64,000 nucleotides of DNA from Bacteroidetes bacterium UBA2475 (GTDB taxonomy: Bacteria > Bacteroidota > Bacteroidia > B-17B0 > Aurantibacillaceae): contig DDPF01000011.1 in NCBI GenBank assembly GCA_002342065.1, forward strand, positions 91,958 to 155,957. The letters run 5' to 3'. Positions 1 to 7,529 of the stretch are shown here, piece by piece (position 1 is the first letter of the stretch; every line of letters begins with the position of its first letter). Under the pieces are notes generated by a model, which was given only the letters and a program-made list of their open reading frames with translations, did not search any database and was not told where the DNA came from. The position numbers and the translations under genes are program-made.

Positions 1-834
1 TGCATCTCGCGCGACAAAGAAGAAATTAAAGGGCTTACCGGCTTAAGTTATAAAGGAAAAAGAGAATTAGTAAAAGAAGGATTAGGTGATGCTTACGCGG
101 TTCCGATCGAAGTAAAAAGTGGGGAGGTATATTATCTTGTATTGGACAATGTTTATAAAAATGGTGCCGGGCATACTATTAGCTTTAGTTTTGAAGAAGT
201 TGTAACTATAAAAGGTAAAGCCGAGGATGAAAATAAAATACCCGTAAAAGCAGAAATTACGATAACAGGTCCTGCCGGTGATACATTAAAAAAAATAATC
301 GCCGATAAAAATGGTAACTATGATTTTGAAGTTGCGTTAAAGCGAAGTCTTAAATATTCTATCAATTTTTACAACGATAGCAATTTTATTGCTTCGAAAC
401 AAATTACCACAAAAACAAATAAAGACACGCTTAAAAATATAACAACGGTATTAGCCACTCTTAAAAAAGGAACTAAATATATTGTGCAAAATATTAATTT
501 TTATCCGGGCCAAACCACTGTATTGCCGGGTGCTTATCCTTCATTAAAAAATCTTGTAAAACTCATGCGAAAGAACGAGCGCCTTAAAATACTTGTTGTT
601 GGCCATGTGAATGGTTGTACAGAAAGTCCCTATGTACTTGACAAACTTTCTAAAGGCCGTGCAATTACTATTAAAAAATTTCTCGAAGCAAATTCAATTG
701 ATAATGGAAGAATTAAAACAGATGGAAAAGGCTGTTTGGAAATGCTTTATCCCTTTCGTTTATATGACGACGAAATTCCTGAATGGCAACAGGTACTTAA
801 CAGAAGAGTCGAAATTTTTATTACAGAAATGTAA
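1..834 (+). CDS. OmpA-family peptidoglycan-binding C-terminal domain protein, 5' truncated by the window
   Basis: The frame is open from base 1 (277 codons to the stop), so the real start lies before the window; the internal TTG at 142 is not a start. The visible part reads as a beta-rich segment (SGEVYYLVLDN), then a carboxypeptidase-regulatory-like domain of about 70 residues (VTIKGKAEDENKIPVKAEI), then an OmpA C-terminal domain over the last 115 residues with GHVNG, LSKGRA and the closing NRRVEIFI motif. In Bacteroidota this layout belongs to outer-membrane or periplasmic proteins anchored to peptidoglycan, often beside T9SS or PorE-like functions, but that role is inference. It converges on folE with 3 bases between the stops. 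Confidence 0.8.
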   Translation, partial: CISRDKEEIKGLTGLSYKGKRELVKEGLGDAYAVPIEVKSGEVYYLVLDNVYKNGAGHTISFSFEEVVTIKGKAEDENKIPVKAEITITGPAGDTLKKIIADKNGNYDFEVALKRSLKYSINFYNDSNFIASKQITTKTNKDTLKNITTVLATLKKGTKYIVQNINFYPGQTTVLPGAYPSLKNLVKLMRKNERLKILVVGHVNGCTESPYVLDKLSKGRAITIKKFLEANSIDNGRIKTDGKGCLEMLYPFRLYDDEIPEWQQVLNRRVEIFITEM

Positions 835-837
835 AGA

Positions 838-1557
838 TCAATACTGAGTTTTCATCTCAACATATTTTAAAAATTCCTGCTTAGTGGTTTCGTTTGCAAA
901 TTTTCCTCCATAAAAAGAAGTTACAGTGGCAGAATTTGCGTCCTCAACACCTCTTGAAGAAACGCACAAATGTTTAGCGTCAATTAAAATAGCCACGTCT
1001 TCTGTTTTTAAAACAGTTTGTAATTCTTTCGCTATTTGAATGGTTAAACGCTCTTGTACTTGCGGACGTTTAGCAAAATACTGTACAATGCGGTTTAATT
1101 TTGAAAGGCCAATTACTTTTCCATTTGAAATATAAGCTACATGCGCTTTTCCAAAAATAGGCACAAAGTGATGCTCGCAATTACTGTAGAAGGTGATATC
1201 TTTTTCCACCAGCATCTGATTGTATTGGTATTTATTATCAAATAATTTCGCAATTGGTTTATTAGCAGGATCTAATCCACTAAAAATTTCATTCACATAC
1301 ATTTTCGCAACGCGGTTCGGAGTTCCTTTTAAACTATCGTCAGTAAGGTCTAAGCCAAGTGTTTCCATAATTTCTTTAAAATGGAACTCTATCTTTTTTA
1401 TTTTTTCGTCGTTACTCATATCAAAGGCATTTTTTTTCATAGGCGTTTCAATACTGGTTCCAATATGTTCGTTCCCGATCTCATCGGCATTTAATTCACT
1501 TAACAACGCTGTATCTTCTTTACGCAGGGTATTCAACATAATTTCTTTCTGTTTCAT
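838..1557 (-). CDS. folE: GTP cyclohydrolase I
   Basis: Converts GTP to 7,8-dihydroneopterin triphosphate, the entry step to folate, tetrahydrobiopterin and queuosine. The 239-residue product carries the family zinc and active-site motifs: CEHHFVP near residue 128 and HLCVSSRGVEDANS near residue 195, with the PKRPQVQERLT-type block between them (here AKRPQVQERLT). The first 50 residues are a low-conservation extension usual in this phylum. The ATG overlaps the end of the upstream PTPS gene by 38 bases, so the two are probably translated from one mRNA, giving the enzyme and its product's next user in order. The exact start is not certain because an in-frame ATG also lies at 1539. Confidence 0.95.
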   Translation of the reverse strand: MKQKEIMLNTLRKEDTALLSELNADEIGNEHIGTSIETPMKKNAFDMSNDEKIKKIEFHFKEIMETLGLDLTDDSLKGTPNRVAKMYVNEIFSGLDPANKPIAKLFDNKYQYNQMLVEKDITFYSNCEHHFVPIFGKAHVAYISNGKVIGLSKLNRIVQYFAKRPQVQERLTIQIAKELQTVLKTEDVAILIDAKHLCVSSRGVEDANSATVTSFYGGKFANETTKQEFLKYVEMKTQY

Positions 1558-1933
1558 ATAACACTATTTTTAATTCGTATTTTTTTTCGATATGGGGCCG
1601 TAAAATATTGTAAACAACTATTGCAATATTTTCTGCCGTTGGATTTAGATCTTTAAATTCTTTAGTATCTAAATTTAAATTCTTGTGATCAAATTTTTCT
1701 ATAACATGTTTATTAACCAGATCGCCTAAAACTTTCAGATCAATTACAAACCCTGTTTTTGGATCAACCACTCCAATTACTTTTACAATTAACTCGTAAT
1801 TATGTCCGTGATAATTGGCATAATTACATTTACCAAAAAGCAAAGCGTTTTCAGCATCGCTTAATGCAGGATTGTGAAGCCTGTGCGCTGCATTAAAATG
1901 TTCTTTTCTATAAACAGCAATTTTCTGCTCCAT
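1520..1933 (-). CDS. 6-pyruvoyl tetrahydropterin synthase / QueD family protein (copy 1)
   Basis: PTPS-fold enzyme acting on dihydroneopterin triphosphate, the product of the overlapping folE. Of its 137 residues, the zinc histidines are in HFNAAH and HGHNYE, and the catalytic Cys is in CNYANYHGHNY, i.e. C-x5-HGH. As I recall the family, that spacing marks the PTPS-II (biopterin) type, whereas QueD proper has C-x3-HGH. The substrate-binding NPTAENIA and the C-terminal YETERNYVEY are present. Together with folE this suggests a reduced-pterin route (6-pyruvoyl-tetrahydropterin), but a role in 7-carboxy-7-deazaguanine synthesis cannot be excluded without the neighbouring que genes, which are not in the window. 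Confidence 0.9.
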   Translation of the reverse strand: MEQKIAVYRKEHFNAAHRLHNPALSDAENALLFGKCNYANYHGHNYELIVKVIGVVDPKTGFVIDLKVLGDLVNKHVIEKFDHKNLNLDTKEFKDLNPTAENIAIVVYNILRPHIEKKYELKIVLYETERNYVEYPA

Positions 1934-2092
1934 GTTTTTTTCTTAAATCAGAAATAGGTGGTTAAGCTATACTAATTAATTTTTTATAAACGGTGTGTAA
2001 GAAGTTTGCTTACAAAGAGTCTATAAATTTGACATACAATTTTACAAAATTGTTTCCAAGAATAAAGTTAAGGATTCTTTTTAGAAAAAAGG

Positions 2093-2503
2093 CTAATTGC
2101 CGAAGTATTCTACGCAAATACGAGGCGTTTCATATAATTTAACACAATGTAAATCAACACCTTTGGGCAAATGAGGCACTATTTGTTTCCATATAGCAAT
2201 GGCCAGGTTTTCGGTGCTGGCCAATATGCCCGACATAAAATCAACATCTATATTAAGGTTTCTATGGTCTAATTTTTCGCAAACATGCTCTTGCAAAATA
2301 GCGCTCAAAACTTTAACATCCATTAAAAACCCGGTCTCTATATTAACCTCACCCTTTATCGTTACTATTAATTCATAGTTATGTCCGTGCCAGTTAGCAT
2401 TGGCGCATTTTCCAAAAACCTCAACATTTTTTTCTTCGCTCCAGGTTGGGTTGTACAGTTTGTGTGCCGCATTAAAGTGTTCGTGACGTGTAAGATAAAC
2501 CAT
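2093..2503 (-). CDS. 6-pyruvoyl tetrahydropterin synthase / QueD family protein (copy 2)
   Basis: A second PTPS paralogue of 136 residues, with the same motifs as copy 1: HFNAAH, CANANWHGHNY (again C-x5-HGH), STENLAIA and YETPRICVEY. It is clearly diverged from copy 1 and has its own promoter (TAAATTTG at 2508-2515, minus strand) four bases before its ATG, so it is probably transcribed separately and leaderless. Two PTPS genes side by side suggest that one serves biopterin-type and the other folate- or queuosine-type chemistry; the sequence alone does not say which. It lies divergent from mqnB. Confidence 0.9.
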   Translation of the reverse strand: MVYLTRHEHFNAAHKLYNPTWSEEKNVEVFGKCANANWHGHNYELIVTIKGEVNIETGFLMDVKVLSAILQEHVCEKLDHRNLNIDVDFMSGILASTENLAIAIWKQIVPHLPKGVDLHCVKLYETPRICVEYFGN

Positions 2504-2507
2504 GCCG

Positions 2508-2515
2508 CAAATTTA
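2508..2515 (-). promoter_or_regulatory. -7 element TAAATTTG of PTPS copy 2
   Basis: Exact match to the Bacteroidota -7 consensus TAnnTTTG on the minus strand. Its last G is only four bases before the ATG at 2503, so transcription would begin at or next to the start codon. No clear -33 TTG was seen. Confidence 0.6.
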
Positions 2516-2569
2516 CGCATGATTTTTGATAATTATAAAAATTACTTAGCGTTATTTACGCTTAATCCT

Positions 2570-2577
2570 TAATTTTG
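2570..2577 (+). promoter_or_regulatory. -7 element TAATTTTG of mqnB
   Basis: Exact TAnnTTTG match, three bases (AGT) before the ATG at 2581. The TTG that would extend the gene to 2575 is part of this element, which argues for the ATG start and a leaderless mRNA. Confidence 0.6.
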
Positions 2578-2580
2578 AGT

Positions 2581-3243
2581 ATGCCTAAGTTTTTAATAGT
2601 TGCCGCTACAAAACAAGAGATCCAACCGCTTTTAACGCATTTTAATATCGCTATAACTCCCGACGATGTTTTACTTACGAGTGATAGGACGCCGGATATT
2701 TCTGTATTAATAACCGGTATTGGCATGGTTAATACGGCATACAATATGGGCAGGTATTCGCATAATGTATTTGATCATATTATAAATGTTGGTGTTTGTG
2801 GTGCTTTTGATCGCGATTTAAAACCTGGTGAAGTTGTAATTGTAGTAGAAGATACAATAAGCGAAATGGGTGCTGAAGACGATAATTTATTTATTAAATA
2901 TACTGACATGAATTTAGGCGGAACAAATGTTTACAAGCATCATATCCGTTTCCAAAATCCTTCGATGGATCTTTTAAAAAAAGTTAAAGGTATTACCGTT
3001 AATAAAGTGCATGGTAATGAAAATAGTATTAAGAACGTATCATCACTTTTTGATGCGCATGTGGAAAGCATGGAGGGCGCTGCTTTTTTCAGAGGCTGCA
3101 AAGGGTTATCGCAAAATTATTACCAGCTAAGAGCGGTTTCTAATTATGTAGAAAAGCGTGATAAAAGTAAATGGAATATGCCATTAGCCATAAACAATTT
3201 GAATAGTTTTGTTGTTACTCTTATTAAAGACCTCGACAAATGA
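2581..3243 (+). CDS. mqnB: Futalosine hydrolase
   Basis: Cleaves futalosine to hypoxanthine and dehypoxanthine futalosine in the futalosine route to menaquinone. The 220-residue protein has the nucleoside phosphorylase / MTAN fold: ITGIGMVNTAYNMG early, NVGVCGAF in the middle, and the catalytic-type SMEGAAFF near residue 165. It overlaps the next gene, mqnD, by four bases (ATGA), so the two consecutive pathway genes are translationally coupled. ATG 2581 was chosen because the alternative TTG at 2575 lies within the promoter. The remaining mqn genes (A, C, E) are not in the window. Confidence 0.93.
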   Translation: MPKFLIVAATKQEIQPLLTHFNIAITPDDVLLTSDRTPDISVLITGIGMVNTAYNMGRYSHNVFDHIINVGVCGAFDRDLKPGEVVIVVEDTISEMGAEDDNLFIKYTDMNLGGTNVYKHHIRFQNPSMDLLKKVKGITVNKVHGNENSIKNVSSLFDAHVESMEGAAFFRGCKGLSQNYYQLRAVSNYVEKRDKSKWNMPLAINNLNSFVVTLIKDLDK

Positions 3244-4067
3244 AACTTACCATAGGATATTCGCCTTGCCCTAATGATTGTTTTATTTTTGATGCGCTCA
3301 TTCATAATAAAATTGATACAGAAGGTCTGCAATTTGAAGTGCGTTTGGAAGATGTTGAATCACTTAATCAAAAAGCCTTACACGGATATTTAGATATTAC
3401 AAAACTGAGTTATCACGCTTACGCTTACGCATTAGACCATTATATTTTATTACGGTCCGGCAGCGCGTTGGGTTTTAATTGCGGTCCTTTATTAGTGCAT
3501 TCTACAAAATTTAAACTCGATCTTGAGAATATGAAGGTGGCAATTCCCGGTAAATTAACTACTGCTAATTTATTATTGTCTATTGCTTTTCCTGATCTTA
3601 AAGATAAAAAAGAATATGTTTTTAATGAGATAGAAAATGCCGTTCTAAGCGGCGAAGTAGATGCAGGATTGATCATTCATGAGAACAGATTTACGTATAA
3701 AGAAAAAGGACTTGAAAAAATATTAGATCTCGGGGAATATTGGGATGCTATGATCCATGCCCCTATTCCACTTGGTGGCATTGTTGTAAAAAGGGATATG
3801 GATCCCGAACTTCAACAAAAAGTAAATCGTTTAATTAAAAAAAGTGTAGAGTTTGCTTTCGATAATCCCGAAAGTTGTATGGATTATGTAAGAGCACATG
3901 CACAGGAAATGAGCGAAGAGGTAATGAAAAAACATATTGCACTTTATGTGAACGATTTTTCTATCGATCTTGGTGAAACAGGAATTAATGCCGTTAAATT
4001 ATTATTTAATAAAGCTAAAGAGCTTAAGTTGTTTAAATATAACAATGAGAAACTGGTGATTGATTAA
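3240..4067 (+). CDS. mqnD: 1,4-dihydroxy-6-naphthoate synthase
   Basis: Converts cyclic dehypoxanthine futalosine to 1,4-dihydroxy-6-naphthoate, the ring precursor of menaquinone. The 275-residue protein starts with GYSPCPNDCFIFDAL, the family signature, and continues with KLSYHAYAYAL and an LGGIVVKRD segment, all typical of this periplasmic-binding-protein-like fold. Length is normal. The ATG overlaps the mqnB stop (ATGA). A hairpin follows the stop at 4070-4093. Confidence 0.95.
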   Translation: MKLTIGYSPCPNDCFIFDALIHNKIDTEGLQFEVRLEDVESLNQKALHGYLDITKLSYHAYAYALDHYILLRSGSALGFNCGPLLVHSTKFKLDLENMKVAIPGKLTTANLLLSIAFPDLKDKKEYVFNEIENAVLSGEVDAGLIIHENRFTYKEKGLEKILDLGEYWDAMIHAPIPLGGIVVKRDMDPELQQKVNRLIKKSVEFAFDNPESCMDYVRAHAQEMSEEVMKKHIALYVNDFSIDLGETGINAVKLLFNKAKELKLFKYNNEKLVID

Positions 4068-4069
4068 AA

Positions 4070-4093
4070 GCCGCAAGCATTAAAACCTGCGGC
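4070..4093. terminator. Hairpin between mqnD and the convergent lipoprotein gene
   Basis: GCCGCA and TGCGGC form a six-pair stem with a 12-base loop, followed on the plus strand by ATTTATTTTT. It sits between two convergent stops, as expected for a terminator, but the stem is short. Confidence 0.5.
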
Positions 4094-4101
4094 ATTTATT
4101 T

Positions 4102-4599
4102 TTACTTCTTTACGTTATCTTTCATCTTCACATACAAATATTCGCAGGCATTATCACCACAACGGGTAATTTGCATTTTAGTCCCCGTAAGAGCCTCTCT
4201 TATTTTATGCATGGTAACAGCTTTTCCGTCCAACACCACAACAACTTCCTTCATTACCCTCTTTTCAGTAAAGGTCTTTAACTTCTCAGCCGATTTTGGT
4301 GTAAGAGAAATTGACAATAATTTTTTCGACTCTGTTTGCTGTTCGGCAATTGGTAAACTATCTAATTCTAAAGGAACATACTCAGTTGTATCAATTGCAA
4401 CTTTTGTAACCTCATCAGGATTAAAAAGTGAATCAAACTTTATTATTACTTGTCCGGTATTTAAAGAGTTAATCTTTGTAGAGTCGTTTCCCAGTTTTAC
4501 AACCTCATAAAATCCATCGTTAATAAAAAGAGGTTTTGGTGCTTGTGAGCAACTGCTATAAATAAAAATTACAGCTAAAATTAAAATTAGTTTTTTCAT
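4102..4599 (-). CDS. Lipoprotein with a SecD periplasmic-head-like domain
   Basis: Signal peptide with a lipobox (IFIYSSC, Cys at residue 17), so a lipoprotein of 165 residues. Residues from about 90 to 150 read LSISLTPKSAEKLKTFTEK, VVVVLDGKAVTMHKIREAL and GTKMQITRC, which resembles the P1-head domain of SecD (LTxEGAxKLxxLTxxN / LAIVLDGKVxSAPxI). This similarity is recognised by eye, not by search. No SecDF membrane part is present. A stand-alone lipidated copy of the head could be a protein-export accessory or a repurposed domain; the function is unknown. It follows folA and a small gene on the same strand, with its own start 71 bases beyond. Confidence 0.75.
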   Translation of the reverse strand: MKKLILILAVIFIYSSCSQAPKPLFINDGFYEVVKLGNDSTKINSLNTGQVIIKFDSLFNPDEVTKVAIDTTEYVPLELDSLPIAEQQTESKKLLSISLTPKSAEKLKTFTEKRVMKEVVVVLDGKAVTMHKIREALTGTKMQITRCGDNACEYLYVKMKDNVKK

Positions 4600-4670
4600 T
4601 ATAATAAGTTTTAAATTAATAGATAATTCATCTCCAAAAAAAAAGGAGACGCTGAATGCTTAAGAAAGGG

Positions 4671-5069
4671 TTAGGCTAAAGACGGGGTTTCGTCGCTATT
4701 TAAAGAAAAATATAAATAATAAAGCCTGGATATATTTGGTGGCTTTATACGTAGAGTGTTTTTTACTTTTGAAATAAAGTTTTTACTCTCTGTATTTGCA
4801 TTAAAAACCACAAAATTATTCTGAGGATCATTTGAAGAACTTATTTGTTTTTTAAAAGAAGAATTTAAATTACTGTTTCCGAAGACAATTGCGCTAACCT
4901 CTTTTATTATTGATGTAGAGTTTGACTTTCGTTCTTCTGTATTTTTAGAAATGCCAAACGACTTATTTGAAAAAGAAAAAAGAAGAATTAAAAAAGACAA
5001 TAATAAAATAGTCTCTTTAAAACGTGTTGTATTTTCTTTTTGCGGTTTCACAATACAAATATAATACAA
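4671..5069 (-). CDS. Small secreted or membrane-anchored protein of unknown function
   Basis: I do not recognise this 132-residue product. It has one hydrophobic stretch near the N-terminus (ILLLSFLILLFSFSNKSFG), consistent with a signal peptide or anchor, then a Ser/Asn/Lys-rich region. The longest form begins with TTG at 5069; a GTG at 5051 gives a more usual signal-peptide start (residues MKPQKENTTRF onward). The gene begins 7 bases after the folA stop, so it is probably cotranscribed with folA. It could be lineage-specific; composition is like its neighbours. Confidence 0.5.
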   Translation of the reverse strand: MYYICIVKPQKENTTRFKETILLLSFLILLFSFSNKSFGISKNTEERKSNSTSIIKEVSAIVFGNSNLNSSFKKQISSSNDPQNNFVVFNANTESKNFISKVKNTLRIKPPNISRLYYLYFSLNSDETPSLA

Positions 5070-5076
5070 AATACAC

Positions 5077-5562
5077 CTATTTTATCCTTTCCCACTTCTG
5101 AAACCTAAAATCGTACTTATTCTTTTCATCCGCTTTATGAGGTTCCTGCCATACGAGTTTAAATTCTCTCTCATTTATCTCCGGAAAAAAAGTATCGGCT
5201 TCAAATTTATGGTCAATAACTGTTCTGTAAATTTCAGTGATATATTCCATTGATACTTTAAAGATCTCGGCGCCACCGGTTATAAAAATTTTCTCTTCTG
5301 TCAAATATTTTAACGCTCCATCTACCGAATGAAAGATCTCAGCTCCATCTACTTTATAATCGCCGCTACGGGTAATAATAACATTTTTTCTTCCAGGCAA
5401 TAAGCGTCCAATACTTTCATAGGTTTTGCGGCCCATAATTATTGGACAACCCATTGTTGTAGCCTTAAAAAATTTGAGGTCGGCAGGTAAATGGCAGAGC
5501 AATTGATTGTCTTTACCAATACCATTATTTAAATCTGTTACAACTATAGCTGCTATTATCAT
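5077..5562 (-). CDS. folA: Dihydrofolate reductase
   Basis: Reduces dihydrofolate with NADPH. The 161-residue form starts at the ATG at 5562 (IIAAIVVTDLNNGIGKDN); the longer frame to 5607 adds 15 unconserved residues and would run across the promoter, so it was not used. Motifs: GIGKDN, ADLKFFK with the catalytic-type Asp, IIMGRKTYESIG, RKNVIITR and FITGGAEIF. One oddity: the position usually held by Trp in the LPWHLP block is Cys here (QLLCHLPADL). A folA in the same window as folE and two PTPS genes makes this a pterin-rich region. Confidence 0.95.
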   Translation of the reverse strand: MIIAAIVVTDLNNGIGKDNQLLCHLPADLKFFKATTMGCPIIMGRKTYESIGRLLPGRKNVIITRSGDYKVDGAEIFHSVDGALKYLTEEKIFITGGAEIFKVSMEYITEIYRTVIDHKFEADTFFPEINEREFKLVWQEPHKADEKNKYDFRFQKWERIK

Positions 5563-5570
5563 AATAAACT

Positions 5571-5578
5571 TATTTTTG
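5571..5578 (+). promoter_or_regulatory. -7 element TATTTTTG of the glycosyltransferase
   Basis: Exact TAnnTTTG match, four bases before the GTG at 5583. It overlaps the folA 5' side, so the two divergent promoters cross each other. Confidence 0.55.
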
Positions 5579-5582
5579 TAAA

Positions 5583-6833
5583 GTGAGTGCTCTAAAAATA
5601 ATAACACAAACCTATTTAAATAAGTTTAGCAATACAACAAAACTTATTAGGGAAACAATTAACAAGACCTGTAAACAGATCGTTATCATTCCTTCTTATT
5701 GTGAACCTGAGCTTGAAAAAACACTTAATTCTTTATTGAATTGTGTTCAACCAACTATTATTACAGAAGTAATTATTGTTTTAAATTGTGCCCAAGGTGA
5801 TGCGGAGGCAAAAGAATTTCATAAAAAGCAGAAAACCGAACTTGAACAACTATTTACCGTTAACGGGAATTTGGTCTTTCATTTTATTTTGGCGGATGAT
5901 CTTCCAGCAAAACATGCCGGTGTTGGTTTAGCCAGGAAAATTGGAATGGATGAAGCAATAAGGCGTTTTGAAGAAATTGAATATGATGGTTTATTGGTTT
6001 GTTTGGATGGCGATTGCACGGTGAATAAAAATTATTTAGTTGAACTTGAAAAACTAGCTACGAATCCTGAAACATATAATACAATTTGTCTGCATTTTGA
6101 GCACGATATTGAAAACGAAAAAGATGAAACGCTAAAAAAAGGCATTATTTATTACGAATTATTTTTGCGTTATTATAAAGAAGCGTTAGCTTATTGTAAA
6201 TTTCTTTATGCTTTTCAAACCATTGGTAGCAGCATGGCGGTTAAAGCAAGTATTTATTGCAAGGCCGGCGGCATGAATAAACGAAAAGCCGGTGAAGATT
6301 TTTATTTTTTAAACAAGGTCTTTCATTATGGTAAAGTAATTGAATTAAATACTACTATTGTTTACCCAAGCTCACGCATAAGTACACGTGTGCCTTTCGG
6401 TACGGGCAGAGCTCAACAAAATTTTATTGATAAAAAAGATGAGATCTTTGAAACATACTCTTTTCAAAGCTTTGAAGATCTGAAACTGTTCTTTTCTTAC
6501 GATCTGTATGAAAGTTCTTTTGATCTGAATTCAGTTCCGCCATCCATTAAACATTTTTTAGTGGAAAATAATTTTGAAAATAAACTCAATGAAATAAAAA
6601 ATAACACTACTTCAAAACAACAATTTCAAAAACGTTTTTTTGATTGGTTTGATGCCTTTATGCTTTTAAAGTTCATTCATTTTGCAAGAGATAATTATTA
6701 TCCTAACAAAGCTGTTGGCTCAGAAGCCACGGCCCTATTAAAGAAAAAAGAAAATTCGTTTCCAACAACAAATGAAAAAGATCTGCTTATTTATTTGCGT
6801 AAAATTCAAATAAAATTATCTAACTTTAATTAA
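5583..6833 (+). CDS. Family 2 glycosyltransferase
   Basis: Soluble GT-A type glycosyltransferase of 416 residues. Near the N-terminus VIIPSYCEPELEKTLNSLL is the nucleotide-binding strand and helix; VCLDGDCTV near residue 140 is the DxD-type metal site; AGEDFYFLNK is the acceptor-side ED motif. There are no clear membrane segments. The GTG start coincides with the predicted transcription start, giving a leaderless mRNA. The last base of its stop is the first base of the YqgE start. Donor and acceptor are unknown. Confidence 0.8.
   Translation: MSALKIITQTYLNKFSNTTKLIRETINKTCKQIVIIPSYCEPELEKTLNSLLNCVQPTIITEVIIVLNCAQGDAEAKEFHKKQKTELEQLFTVNGNLVFHFILADDLPAKHAGVGLARKIGMDEAIRRFEEIEYDGLLVCLDGDCTVNKNYLVELEKLATNPETYNTICLHFEHDIENEKDETLKKGIIYYELFLRYYKEALAYCKFLYAFQTIGSSMAVKASIYCKAGGMNKRKAGEDFYFLNKVFHYGKVIELNTTIVYPSSRISTRVPFGTGRAQQNFIDKKDEIFETYSFQSFEDLKLFFSYDLYESSFDLNSVPPSIKHFLVENNFENKLNEIKNNTTSKQQFQKRFFDWFDAFMLLKFIHFARDNYYPNKAVGSEATALLKKKENSFPTTNEKDLLIYLRKIQIKLSNFN
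5607..5614 (-). promoter_or_regulatory. -7 element TAGGTTTG of folA
   Basis: Exact TAnnTTTG match on the minus strand, 44 bases before the folA ATG at 5562. It lies inside the divergent glycosyltransferase coding region. Confidence 0.5.
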
Positions 6834-7372
6834 TGGAAGGCGACATTCTTATAGCACATCCTTTATTGCAGGATGGTTTTTTTAACCGCTCGGTGGTGTA
6901 TATTACCAATCACGGTTCAATTGAATCGCTTGGTTTTGTTTTAAACTTTAAAACCGATTTTAGACTGCGTGATGTGAAGCCTGAAATAAAGAACGGTAAT
7001 TTTCCCATATACGAAGGTGGCCCGGTTGCAAAAGACCAACTTTTTTACATTCATAGGCTGGGTAATGATCTTAGCGATTCGGTTAAAATAAAGGATGATA
7101 TTTATTTTGGCGGCGATTTTTACGAGTTAATGCATTTAATAGAACATGGCAAAGTAAAATCGTACGATGTGCGCTTTTTTGCCGGCTACAGTGGCTGGGC
7201 AGAAGGTCAGTTAGAAAATGAGATCAAGAACAAACATTGGTTGATCAATAAAAATGTTGAATCAGGGTTTTTTGGTAACGAGGCCGAAGATCTTTGGCGT
7301 TTACAATTAAGCGAAATAAAAAACACATACAGCATCTTTGCCGATTTTGGAAATGACCCCTCTGTGAATTAA
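6833..7372 (+). CDS. YqgE/AlgH family protein
   Basis: A 179-residue YqgE/AlgH protein: GDILIAHPLLQDGFFNRSVV at the start, GGPVAKDQLFYIH in the middle, and the FAGYSGWAEGQLENEI block. Length and motifs are normal for the family. Its biochemical role is not settled; some members have been called transcriptional regulators. ATG shares one base with the stop of the glycosyltransferase, so the two are coupled. Confidence 0.93.
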   Translation: MEGDILIAHPLLQDGFFNRSVVYITNHGSIESLGFVLNFKTDFRLRDVKPEIKNGNFPIYEGGPVAKDQLFYIHRLGNDLSDSVKIKDDIYFGGDFYELMHLIEHGKVKSYDVRFFAGYSGWAEGQLENEIKNKHWLINKNVESGFFGNEAEDLWRLQLSEIKNTYSIFADFGNDPSVN

Positions 7373-7373
7373 T

Positions 7374-7512
7374 TTAACCACATAGGCACATAGAAAAAGA
7401 AAAGGATAAGATTTAATTAAGAAGACCATAGAAATACTTCGCCTAAGGCGAAGTGTTATGTAAGCTCTTTAAAATTTTGAAGTCATAAAAAACTATGTGT
7501 CTATGTGGTTAA
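7374..7512. repeat. Inverted-repeat intergenic element, copy 1 (CACATAG family)
   Basis: The ends are inverted repeats: TTAACCACATAGGCACATAG at 7374-7393 and CTATGTGTCTATGTGGTTAA at 7493-7512. At the centre is a palindrome, ACTTCGCCT-A-AGGCGAAGT (7436-7454). A second copy lies at 20715-20860 and a possible half copy at 39915-39944. No ORF inside; it looks like a small non-autonomous element. Confidence 0.75.
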
Positions 7513-7529
7513 TTTTTTGTTTGCAAGAA

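Noticed and set aside
1220..1561. Plus-strand frame opposite folE
   Set aside because: Shadow of the folE coding strand; hydrophobic by chance.
4631..4649. TCTCC-A9-GGAGA as a terminator
   Set aside because: Five-pair stem with a nine-base loop and no flanking T tract in a useful place.
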